Shown: one piece after another, positions 26,486 to 36,923 of the stretch
Layout: each line of letters begins with the position of its first letter
Position numbering within the stretch: position 1 is the stretch's first letter
Assembly: GCF_000785535.1 (NCBI RefSeq)
Contig: NZ_CP007595.1
Location: 62,001 to 126,000, forward strand
Length of the DNA stretch: 64,000 bases
From: Arthrobacter sp. PAMC 25486
Lineage (GTDB): Bacteria; Actinomycetota; Actinomycetes; Actinomycetales; Micrococcaceae
Reading direction: 5' to 3'
The notes under the pieces: generated by a model
The model's database searches: none
What the model was told of the DNA's origin: nothing
What the model saw: only the letters and a program-made list of their open reading frames with translations
Position numbers and translations under genes: made by a program

Positions 26486-27253
26486 GTGGCGAGTATGAAC
26501 TCCGGCGCCGGACGTCGATTGGTGGATGTACACGCCACCAACCGGCGGGCCGGTGCTGCCGCAGTCCTGAACATTGGTGAAGTCTTGGCGCTGCTGTGCG
26601 CAGACTTCCCGTCGGTGACCGCATCCAAGATCCGCTTTTATGAAGAAAAGGGTTTGATCACCCCACAGCGCACGCCGGCCGGTTACCGCCAATTCCGGGA
26701 GCCCGACGTCGAACGCCTCAGGTTTGTCTTGGCGCTGCAACGCGACCACTACCTCCCCTTGAAGGTCATCGGCGAGTACCTTGCCGCCATTGACCAGGGG
26801 CGCACCCCGGCCAATCTTCCGCCGGGCGTTTCCATCGCCCCCCGCATGGTTTCGGATGAACTGGCGAATGAACTCAAGAGCCGCGCACGCCGGCTCACCC
26901 CCGAGCAATTACGGACCGAATCCGGCGCCGATGAACAGCTCTACGAAACAATGCTCAGCTTTGGTCTGTTGGAACTGCGCGACGGAGGCTTCGACGACCA
27001 CGCACTCAAGGTCGCCCAGGCTTGCACTGCACTGGCCGCACACGGACTTGAGCCTCGGCATCTCAGGCCCTTCCAGGCTGCGGCGGAGCGAGAATTCGGT
27101 CTCGTGGAGCGCGCCGTCGGGCCTGTTTCAGCCAAGCGTGACGGCACCTCGGTGATGCGTGCTGCAGAGACCGCCAGGGAAATTGCCGAGCAGTGCCTGA
27201 GCCTGCACAGCGCGTTGGTGCATGCACGCATTGCGGAGATGGAAGCGCCGTGA
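26486..27253 (+). CDS. ftsR: MerR-family regulator FtsR (Rv1828-like)
   Basis: A 255-residue MerR-type regulator. The N-terminal winged helix shows NIGEVLALL, SVTASKIRFYEEKGLITPQRTPAGYRQF and DVERLRFVLALQRDHYLPLKVI. The C-terminal domain is the actinobacterial Rv1828 type, not a metal-binding MerR tail. The homologue FtsR in Corynebacterium activates ftsZ and affects cell growth. The GTG at 26486 with AAGGG five bases upstream is chosen; ATG 26495 is an alternative. It is eight bases behind garA. Confidence 0.9.
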   Translation: MASMNSGAGRRLVDVHATNRRAGAAAVLNIGEVLALLCADFPSVTASKIRFYEEKGLITPQRTPAGYRQFREPDVERLRFVLALQRDHYLPLKVIGEYLAAIDQGRTPANLPPGVSIAPRMVSDELANELKSRARRLTPEQLRTESGADEQLYETMLSFGLLELRDGGFDDHALKVAQACTALAAHGLEPRHLRPFQAAAEREFGLVERAVGPVSAKRDGTSVMRAAETAREIAEQCLSLHSALVHARIAEMEAP

Positions 27254-27759
27254 TCGAGGTCAAGATCGTGGGCGTGCGGATCGAGATGCCCTCAAACCAG
27301 CCACTGGTCCTGCTGCGCGAACTCCTGGGCGAGCGGCACATCCCCATCTGGATCGGTGCAGCGGAAGCCACAGCCATCGCCTTGGCCGAACAAGGCGTGG
27401 TCCCGCCGCGGCCACTCACCCATGACCTGCTGTGCGGCGTCGTCCAGGCACTGGGACACAGCATTGTGCGCGTTAACCTGACAAAGGTGGAGGACGCCGT
27501 CTTTTACGCCGAACTGGTTTTCGACAATGGCACCAGCATCGGCTCGCGGGCCTCGGATGCCATCGCCATAGCTCAACGGGCACAGTGCCCCATCTGGGCG
27601 ACCGAAGAGCTGGTCGAGGAAGCCGGCGTGGTGATTGGGGATCACGGTGACGGCCATGAGCACACCGCGGGTGTTCCTGACGATGAGGCCAAGGAACGTG
27701 AGGTTCGTCAATTCAGAGAATTCCTGAACGACGTTGAACCCGAAGATTTTGAGAAGTAA
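27250..27759 (+). CDS. Bifunctional nuclease-domain protein (DUF151, Rv1829-like)
   Basis: A 169-residue protein of the BFN/DUF151 family. It has VIEVKIVGVRIEMPSNQPLVLLRE, HIPIWIGAAEATAIALAEQG, RPLTHDLLCGVVQALG and ASDAIAIAQRAQCPIWATEE, all typical. Plant and archaeal members degrade RNA or DNA, and the bacterial role is unclear. The GTG at 27250 overlaps the stop of the MerR gene (GTGA), so translation is coupled. An acidic C-terminal tail follows the domain. Confidence 0.92.
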   Translation: MIEVKIVGVRIEMPSNQPLVLLRELLGERHIPIWIGAAEATAIALAEQGVVPPRPLTHDLLCGVVQALGHSIVRVNLTKVEDAVFYAELVFDNGTSIGSRASDAIAIAQRAQCPIWATEELVEEAGVVIGDHGDGHEHTAGVPDDEAKEREVRQFREFLNDVEPEDFEK

Positions 27760-27790
27760 AGTCCCTGTTTCCCGCCGTTTTGGGACCATC

Positions 27791-27883
27791 TCTAACGTTA
27801 AAGCTGAGGCTGAAACTTTCGACACGCTTAAATAGTTGTGCGGACGTCTTTGACCTTGTCCCCACACCGCTCTAACGTCAAAG
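27791..27883. promoter_or_regulatory. Repeated TCTAACGTYAAAG elements before the second MerR gene
   Basis: TCTAACGTTAAAG (27791-27803) and TCTAACGTCAAAG (27871-27883) are 80 bases apart in direct orientation. Between them, GTCTTTGAC (27846-27854) carries the inverted half-site. They lie in the intergenic region before the MerR gene at 28024 and may be binding sites for one of the two MerR regulators. Confidence 0.45.
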
Positions 27884-28023
27884 TATTGAGTTCCCCATTG
27901 CATGCTTCGGCCGGCACAGGCACACTTGAGGTTAGGGCCCCAGCAGCTCACCCATGATGTCTTGTGTCTTGGCTGCTCGCAGGCAAGACACCCGTTCGGG
28001 GAACTGTGAACAGGAGGAACTAC

Positions 28024-28617
28024 GTGACTGCCAAGAGTGACGCCGGCGGAATGAGCACAGCAGCTGTGCCCAGCGCTGCCTTGGGTGCAGGCTCACAGGG
28101 CCTGCTGTTCACAGAGGACCTTCCCGTTCTTGACGAACACGCCGGCTACCGCGGGCCCACTGCCTGCAAGGCGGCTGGCATCACGTACCGCCAACTGGAT
28201 TACTGGGCACGCACCGGCCTGGTGGAGCCCGCCGTACGCGGTGCCGCCGGTTCCGGCTCCCAGCGCCTGTACGGCTTCCGCGACATTTTGGTGCTGAAGG
28301 TTGTCAAGCGGCTTTTGGACACCGGGGTGTCCCTGCAACAGATTCGCACGGCTGTTGAGCACCTGCGCGAGCGCGGTGTTGAAGACCTCGCACAGATCAC
28401 CTTGATGAGCGACGGCGCCTCCGTCTACGAATGCACCTCGGCCGATGAGGTCATCGATCTGGTCCAGGGCGGACAGGGCGTTTTCGGCATCGCCGTCGGC
28501 CGTGTCTGGCGCGAGGTTGAAGGCAGCCTGGCCGCACTTCCCAGCGAACACGCGCCCGTTGCCACGTTTGCCAACGATGAGCTGAGCAAGCGCCGCGAAG
28601 CCCGCAAAATCTCCTAA
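28024..28617 (+). CDS. Second MerR-family regulator (Rv1830-like)
   Basis: A 197-residue MerR protein. The recognition region is GPTACKAAGITYRQLDYWARTGLVEPAVRGAAGSGSQRLYGFRDILVLKVVKRLLDTGVSLQQIRTAVEHLRERG (shown here only to mark residues about 48-120). The C-terminal half contains YECTSADEVIDLVQGGQGVFGIAVGRVW, a conserved actinobacterial tail of unknown ligand. The GTG at 28024 has AGGAGGA upstream. A 264-base intergenic region suggests its own promoter. The position matches Rv1830 between the nuclease gene and gcvP. Confidence 0.9.
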   Translation: MTAKSDAGGMSTAAVPSAALGAGSQGLLFTEDLPVLDEHAGYRGPTACKAAGITYRQLDYWARTGLVEPAVRGAAGSGSQRLYGFRDILVLKVVKRLLDTGVSLQQIRTAVEHLRERGVEDLAQITLMSDGASVYECTSADEVIDLVQGGQGVFGIAVGRVWREVEGSLAALPSEHAPVATFANDELSKRREARKIS

Positions 28618-29104
28618 CCGTTTTCAACTGACGCCCACACCCTCCCACTGCGGAGCGGCAGATGCGTCACCTTTTCGGGCGCCGATGGCACGCAACTCCA
28701 CCCGTTGGGCGCTGGAATGGCACTGCCGCAGGGCCGTTGCTACGGCCTAACCCTGTGGTGCCGGGCCGGACGTGAACGGACGACGACGGCCCGCACCAGG
28801 CGCTTCTTTCTCTCCCACTGCAGGGCTGCTTCGGTCCCGTCTCCGACCTTGACTTCTGCGTCGCTCGCGCCCGCTGGTGGGCGCATGCCCAAGCGTCGCA
28901 GGGTGCTGCGCAACATCGGGGGCCTGGCCTGCGCAGCTCTCATGGTGGCGCCTCTGCCGGAGTCCCGGCAGCGCATGAGTAAAGTCGCTTTGCATTATGC
29001 GCGGCGCTGGCTGGCGGCACGGTGCATAAGTCGGGCACACCGCGCCCTCTGACCAGCCCTAAACACTGACTCGGCAACCACAGGGGCGGGCTGACTGGTA
29101 AAGG
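28618..29104. other. Non-coding or degraded stretch
   Basis: These 487 bases lie between the convergent MerR and ParA genes. Several short open frames exist on both strands (up to about 115 codons) but are Arg/Pro-rich and look like high-GC artefacts; none has a recognisable domain. The stretch may be a decayed gene. No tRNA, repeat or terminator with a U-tract is seen. Confidence 0.5.
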
Positions 29105-29941
29105 CTAGCCGCGGTAGAGGCGGCTTCTTGTGGCGCTCTGCGTCAGCACGGAGTCCAGCAGGCGGTCAAAGAGGGCCGAAGCGTTCTTGGCTGAGTCGCC
29201 GGGCCACTGGTGGACAGGATGCGCGGCACCCTGGATCTGCTGCCAGTTGGCCTGCTCCGGGATGGTGGGGGAGAGCAGCAGCTCGCCAAACATGGTTTTC
29301 ATCTCCGCCAGGCGGTATGCGTGCTCGCTGGAGCCGGGGCGGACACGGTTGGCCACGATCCCGGCCGGCACCAGGGCAGGGGCAAATTCGGTGCGGAACA
29401 GCTCAATCGCGCGCAGCGTCCGCTGTGTCCCGGCCACGGAGAACAGGCCGGGCTCGGCCACCAACAGCACCCGGCTGCTTGCTGTCCACGCCATCCGTGT
29501 CAGTCCGTTCAGCGAGGGCGGGCAGTCGATCAAGACCAGCTGGTAGGGCGCGGTACCGTCACGGTCGGCATTGGCCAGGATCGTGGCGAGACGGCGCAAA
29601 TCACGCTTGCCAAGATCGGGCCGGTCGTAAATCCCGCTGAACGCGGAGCCCATGGCGACGTCGAGCGTAGGGGGAGTTGCGCCGTCGTTCTCGTGTGCGG
29701 CGAGCCACCCGCTGGGCACAACGTTGGCGCCCAGGTCGGCCTTGCGGGAGGCCTTGATCAACTGGCCAATGTCGAGCTGGTCCCGGGCCGCAACGCCAAG
29801 GCCCGTGGTGGCATCGGCGTGGGGATCAAGGTCAATCACCAACGTGGGGATCCCGGCGGCCAACGCTGCGGAGGCCAACCCGAGCGTGACCGAGGTCTTG
29901 CCTACGCCGCCCTTGAGGCTGCTGATACTCACTACTTGCAC
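29105..29941 (-). CDS. Orphan ParA-family ATPase
   Basis: A 278-residue ParA/Soj-type ATPase with deviant Walker A SLKGGVGKTSVTLGLASAAL, Walker A' TLVIDLDPHADATTGLG, and Walker B QLVLIDCPPSLNGLTRMAW. No ParB or centromere-like repeat is adjacent. Orphan ParA proteins position cargoes such as carboxysomes, chemoreceptors, plasmids or division proteins. The cargo here is unknown. The start is GTG 29941 with AAAGGG rather far upstream. It is divergent from gcvP with about 100 bases between. Confidence 0.9.
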   Translation of the reverse strand: MQVVSISSLKGGVGKTSVTLGLASAALAAGIPTLVIDLDPHADATTGLGVAARDQLDIGQLIKASRKADLGANVVPSGWLAAHENDGATPPTLDVAMGSAFSGIYDRPDLGKRDLRRLATILANADRDGTAPYQLVLIDCPPSLNGLTRMAWTASSRVLLVAEPGLFSVAGTQRTLRAIELFRTEFAPALVPAGIVANRVRPGSSEHAYRLAEMKTMFGELLLSPTIPEQANWQQIQGAAHPVHQWPGDSAKNASALFDRLLDSVLTQSATRSRLYRG

Positions 29942-30043
29942 GGAGAAACCATTACCCTTTGCCTTGCCGACTCAATCATGTGCTGCCCTCAATTGCTCTG
30001 ACACATACAATAGCTGTGGAACGTTCGCGACTTGGAGAACCCA

Positions 30044-32956
<2,913 letters not shown>

Positions 32957-32966
32957 CATGCCGGAC

Positions 32967-32994
32967 CCCTGGCCGGCCGTGACGGCGGCCAGGG
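32967..32994 (+). terminator. Hairpin after gcvP
   Basis: CCCTGGCC (32967-32974) pairs with GGCCAGGG (32987-32994) 11 bases after the gcvP stop. There is no U-tract, so it is a possible terminator or mRNA-stabilising stem. Confidence 0.45.
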
Positions 32995-33177
32995 TGTTCG
33001 CAGCATATGCTTTGTTACGCTGACATCCGTGAGCTGCGCCACACGATTTGGTGCACCATGGCCTGTGGGGCGAAACTGGCACAACTTTATGCTCCGGCAT
33101 AAGGGCAAGGGTCGGCGTCGTTCCAGTAGCGGCGCGAGTTCCGGCCACAGTAGCTGTACAGGTTTTTACAAAGAGAG

Positions 33178-33255
33178 ACGGCCCGGGTTCCTTTGGAAGC
33201 CCGTCGCTGCCTTCGAAGGCGGGCCGTACGCAACAGCATGTGGCGTACGGCCCGC
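33178..33255 (+). promoter_or_regulatory. Structured leader of the pyruvate carboxylase gene
   Basis: A perfect 13-bp stem, GCGGGCCGTACGC (33219-33231) and GCGTACGGCCCGC (33243-33255) with an 11-nt loop, ends 16 bases before the ribosome binding site. Upstream, ACGGCCCG (33178-33185) could pair with CGGGCCGT (33220-33227), and a separate hairpin GGGTTCC-TTT-GGAAGCCC is also possible. The stems are mutually exclusive, as in an attenuator or switch. No known riboswitch class is recognised. The rest of 32995-33177 shows nothing clear. Confidence 0.5.
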
Positions 33256-33281
33256 ACCACCATCGTTCACACAGGAGTGGG

Positions 33282-36200
33282 ATGTTTTCGAAAATTCTGG
33301 TTGCCAACCGCGGCGAAATCGCGATCCGGGCATTCCGTGCCAGCTACGAGCTTGGTGCCAAAACGGTTGCGGTGTACCCCTATGAGGACCGCACCTCCAT
33401 CCACCGGCAAAAGGCTGACGAGGCCTACCTGATCGGTGAGGAAGGCCATCCCGTACGGGCCTACCTGGACGTGGCAGAGGTGATTCGCGTCGCCAAGGAA
33501 GCCGGCGCCGACGCCATCTACCCCGGCTACGGCTTCCTCTCCGAAAACCCCGACCTGGCCGCTGCCGCCCGCGACGCCGGGATCACCTTTGTGGGTCCGC
33601 CCGCCGAAGTGCTGGAGCTGACGGGCAACAAGGTCCACGCCATTGACGCAGCCCGCAAGGCCGGGATTCCCGTCCTTGAGTCGAGCGAGCCCAGTGACGA
33701 CCTTGCATACCTGTTGGGCGCTGCCGCAAAGATCGGCTACCCGATCTTTGCCAAGGCTGTTGCCGGCGGTGGCGGGCGCGGCATGCGCCGCGTGGAAAAG
33801 GCCGAAGACCTCGAAGAGGCGCTCAAGGCCGCCATGCGTGAGGCTGACGCCGCCTTTGGTGACGCCACCATGTTCCTGGAGCAGGCCGTACTGCGCCCGC
33901 GCCACATCGAGGTCCAGATCCTGGCCGACAACGAGGGCAATGTCATCCACCTGTTTGAGCGGGACTGCTCCCTGCAGCGCCGCCACCAAAAGGTGGTGGA
34001 AATCGCACCGGCCCCGAACCTGGACGAGAACATCCGCAAGGCGCTGCACTCCGACGCCGTGAAATTTGCCAAGGCCATGGGCTACGTCAACGCCGGAACC
34101 GTCGAGTTCCTTGTTGATACCGTGGGCGAACGCGCCGGCCAGCACGTGTTCATTGAAATGAACCCGCGCATCCAGGTTGAGCACACCGTCACCGAAGAAA
34201 TCACCGACGTGGACCTGGTCCAGGCCCAGCTGCGCATCGCCGCCGGGGAAACCCTGGCCGATCTGGGACTAAGCCAGGACACCGTCCAGGTGAAGGGTGC
34301 TGCGCTGCAGTGCCGCATCACCACGGAGGATCCCTCCAATGGCTTCCGCCCCGACGTCGGCAAGATCACCACCTACCGTTCAGCTGGCGGTGCCGGTGTC
34401 AGGCTCGACGGCGGCACCATCTACGCAGGTGCAGAGATCAGCCCGCACTTTGACTCCATGCTGGTCAAGCTCACCTGCCGCGGACGCGACTATGCGTCAG
34501 CAGTTTCCCGTGCCCGCCGCGCACTGGCCGAGTTCCGCATCCGCGGCGTCTCTACCAATATTTCCTTCCTGCAGGCGGTTCTTGCCGACCCGGCGTTCAA
34601 CGCCGGGGACGTGGCCACCTCCTTCATCGACGAGCGTCCAGAACTGCTGAACTCGCACGTGTCCTCGGACCGTGGCACCAAGCTGCTGACCTGGCTGGCT
34701 GAGACAACTGTCAACAAGCCCCACGGTGAGCTGGCGGTGCTGGAAGACCCGGCCCGCAAGTTGCCCGCCGTCGACCTTGCCGATGCTCCCGCCGGATCCC
34801 GCCAGCAGCTGGCCGAACTTGGACCGGTCGGTTTTGCCGCGGCGCTGCGCGCACAAACCGCCGTGGCCGTCACGGACACCACGTTCCGCGATGCACACCA
34901 GTCACTGCTGGCCACCAGGGTGCGTACCCGGGACCTGCTCGCCGCAGGCCCGGCCGTGTCGGTGCTGACCCCGCAGCTGCTCTCGGTCGAGGCCTGGGGT
35001 GGCGCCACCTACGACGTCTCCCTGCGTTTCCTCGGTGAGGACCCGTGGCAGCGGCTGGCGCAGCTGCGCGAGGCTCTGCCCAATGTTTGCCTGCAGATGC
35101 TGCTCCGCGGGCGCAACACGGTGGGTTACACGCCGTACCCGGCAGAGGTCACCGACGCGTTCGTTGCCGAAGCCGCGGCCAGCGGGATTGACATCTTCCG
35201 CATCTTTGACGCGCTCAACGACGTGGATCAGATGGAGCCCGCCATCAAGGCCGTGCGCGCCACCGGCACTGCCGTGGCCGAGGTCGCCCTCTGCTACACC
35301 GGTGATCTCCTTGACCCGGCCGAGACCATCTACACCCTCGAGTACTACCTCGAGCTGGCCCAGCGCATCGTCGACGCCGGAGCCCACATCCTGGCTATCA
35401 AAGACATGGCCGGCGTGCTGCGCCCGGCCGCCGCGGCCAAGCTGGTCACGGCCCTGCGCGAGCGCTTCGACCTGCCCGTGCACTTGCACACCCACGACAC
35501 CGCCGGCGGCCAGCTCGCCACCCTGATGGCCGCCATCAATGCAGGGGTCGACGCCGTCGACGTCGCCTCGGCTGCCTTGTCCGGCACCACCAGCCAGCCC
35601 TCGGCCTCGGCCCTGGTCGCCGCCCTCGCGCACACCGACCGCGACACCGGCATCGACCTGGCTGCCATCAGCTCGCTCGAGCCGTACTGGGAGGCCGTGC
35701 GCCGCCTGTACTCCCCGTTCGAGTCCGGCCTTGCCTCGCCCACGGGCCGCGTGTACCAGCACGAGATCCCCGGAGGCCAGCTGTCCAACCTGCGCCAGCA
35801 GGCGATTGCGCTGGGCCTGGGGGAGCGCTTCGAGGAAATCGAGGACATGTACACGGCAGCGGATAAGATCCTGGGGCACCTGGTCAAGGTCACGCCGTCG
35901 TCCAAGGTGGTGGGCGACCTGGCCCTGCACCTGGTTGGCATCAAGGCCGACCCGGCCGACTTTGAGGAGAACCCGCAGAACTACGACATTCCCGACTCGG
36001 TGGTGGGCTTCCTTGGCGGCGAGCTGGGCACCCCGCCCGGCGGCTGGCCCGAACCGTTCCGCACGAAGGCATTGCAAGGGCGCACCGTCGTGGACCGCAT
36101 GGGCACGCTCACCCAGGCGGACAGCGAGCAGCTTGCCGGCGACAGCGACACCCGCCGTGCGGCGCTGAACCGGCTGCTCTTTGCCGGGCCCACGAAGGAA

Positions 36201-36677
36201 TTTGAGGCTGTGCGCAAGACGTACGGTGACGTTTCGGTGTTGGACACCCGCGACTACCTGTTCGGGCTGCGCCGCGGCGTGGAGCACGCGATCGACCTGG
36301 GCAAGGGTGTGCGCCTCATCGCTGCCCTGGAGACCATCTCCGAAGCGGACGAGAAGGGCATGCGTACGGTGACGTGCAAGCTCAACGGCCAGAGCCGCCC
36401 GATCACGGTGCGCGATCGCAGCATCGAAAGCACCGTCAAGGCAACCGAGAAGGCCGATGAGTCCGTGCCCGGGCAGGTTGCCGCGCCGTTCGCCGGTGCC
36501 GTATCCGTCAAGGTGGCCGTCGGCGACGTGGTTGAGGCTGGTGCCACCATCGCCACCATCGAGGCCATGAAAATGGAGGCGTCAATCACGACGCCGGTCG
36601 GCGGCACCGTGTCCCGTCTCGCCGTCGCCGGGGTCGCCCAGGTGCAGGGCGGGGACCTCCTGGTGGTCATCTCCTAG
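33282..36677 (+). CDS. pyc: Pyruvate carboxylase
   Basis: A biotin enzyme of 1131 residues forming oxaloacetate from pyruvate and bicarbonate (anaplerosis). Order: biotin carboxylase domain (FSKILVANRGEIAIRAF, then KAVAGGGGRGMRRV for ATP, and FIEMNPRIQVEHTVTE), carboxyltransferase domain (TDTTFRDAHQSLLATRVRT with the metal-binding Asp, and HLHTHDTAGGQLA), and biotin carboxyl carrier domain with Lys1097 in IEAMKMEAS. The ATG at 33282 with AGGAGTGGG is chosen; the in-frame upstream extension crosses the leader hairpin and has no homology. It stands alone, with convergent acyl-CoA ligase downstream. Confidence 0.97.
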   Translation: MFSKILVANRGEIAIRAFRASYELGAKTVAVYPYEDRTSIHRQKADEAYLIGEEGHPVRAYLDVAEVIRVAKEAGADAIYPGYGFLSENPDLAAAARDAGITFVGPPAEVLELTGNKVHAIDAARKAGIPVLESSEPSDDLAYLLGAAAKIGYPIFAKAVAGGGGRGMRRVEKAEDLEEALKAAMREADAAFGDATMFLEQAVLRPRHIEVQILADNEGNVIHLFERDCSLQRRHQKVVEIAPAPNLDENIRKALHSDAVKFAKAMGYVNAGTVEFLVDTVGERAGQHVFIEMNPRIQVEHTVTEEITDVDLVQAQLRIAAGETLADLGLSQDTVQVKGAALQCRITTEDPSNGFRPDVGKITTYRSAGGAGVRLDGGTIYAGAEISPHFDSMLVKLTCRGRDYASAVSRARRALAEFRIRGVSTNISFLQAVLADPAFNAGDVATSFIDERPELLNSHVSSDRGTKLLTWLAETTVNKPHGELAVLEDPARKLPAVDLADAPAGSRQQLAELGPVGFAAALRAQTAVAVTDTTFRDAHQSLLATRVRTRDLLAAGPAVSVLTPQLLSVEAWGGATYDVSLRFLGEDPWQRLAQLREALPNVCLQMLLRGRNTVGYTPYPAEVTDAFVAEAAASGIDIFRIFDALNDVDQMEPAIKAVRATGTAVAEVALCYTGDLLDPAETIYTLEYYLELAQRIVDAGAHILAIKDMAGVLRPAAAAKLVTALRERFDLPVHLHTHDTAGGQLATLMAAINAGVDAVDVASAALSGTTSQPSASALVAALAHTDRDTGIDLAAISSLEPYWEAVRRLYSPFESGLASPTGRVYQHEIPGGQLSNLRQQAIALGLGERFEEIEDMYTAADKILGHLVKVTPSSKVVGDLALHLVGIKADPADFEENPQNYDIPDSVVGFLGGELGTPPGGWPEPFRTKALQGRTVVDRMGTLTQADSEQLAGDSDTRRAALNRLLFAGPTKEFEAVRKTYGDVSVLDTRDYLFGLRRGVEHAIDLGKGVRLIAALETISEADEKGMRTVTCKLNGQSRPITVRDRSIESTVKATEKADESVPGQVAAPFAGAVSVKVAVGDVVEAGATIATIEAMKMEASITTPVGGTVSRLAVAGVAQVQGGDLLVVIS

Positions 36678-36692
36678 CATCCGCGCCATCCC

Positions 36693-36767
36693 GCAAGAAG
36701 GGACAGTGTTTGCGGAAAGGGACAGTTGTCTAACACCGTCTCTTTCCGCCAACGCCGTCCTTTTTGC
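36693..36767. repeat. Intergenic hairpin repeat, family A, copy 2
   Basis: Left arm from GCAAGAAGGGACAG (36693) and right arm ending AACGCCGTCCTTTTTGC (36767). The inner stem TTTGCGGAAAG/CTTTCCGCCAA and the central TCTAACACCG match the other copies at 7549-7620 and 51593-51670. It lies directly behind pyc and may also stop transcription. Confidence 0.85.
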
Positions 36768-36808
36768 ATCAACCCGCCGCCTGACGATGGACCGCGTACA
36801 CCGAAACG

Positions 36809-36878
36809 AGAAATGCCGCCGTTTGACACAAATGCCAGGGATCAAACTGTGGCATTTGCGTCAAACGGCGGCATTTCT
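36809..36878. repeat. 29-bp-stem intergenic hairpin, family B
   Basis: Arms 36809-36837 and 36850-36878 pair over 29 positions with a single mismatch (19 bp, A/C mismatch, 9 bp) around a 12-nt loop. The core GCCGCCGTTTGAC differs from family A. Placed between the convergent pyc and acyl-CoA ligase genes, it could serve as a bidirectional terminator. Confidence 0.85.
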
Positions 36879-36923
36879 GCGCCGATGTATGTGCGCAGCC
36901 GTGCTGCGGCCCACTTGGCGTGG

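Noticed and set aside
28705..29052. Small open frames between the MerR and ParA genes
   Set aside because: Arg/Pro-rich composition, weak starts, no domain. Reported only as a possible degraded stretch.
29942..30043. Glycine riboswitch upstream of gcvP
   Set aside because: Only about 100 bases separate the divergent starts and no tandem glycine-aptamer core is visible.
33048..33281. In-frame N-terminal extension of pyruvate carboxylase
   Set aside because: It crosses the leader hairpin, lacks homology, and the ATG at 33282 has a good ribosome binding site before FSKILVANRGEIAIRAF.
34902..36287. 461-codon minus-strand frame opposite pyruvate carboxylase
   Set aside because: Same antisense artefact; the plus strand encodes clear carboxyltransferase motifs.
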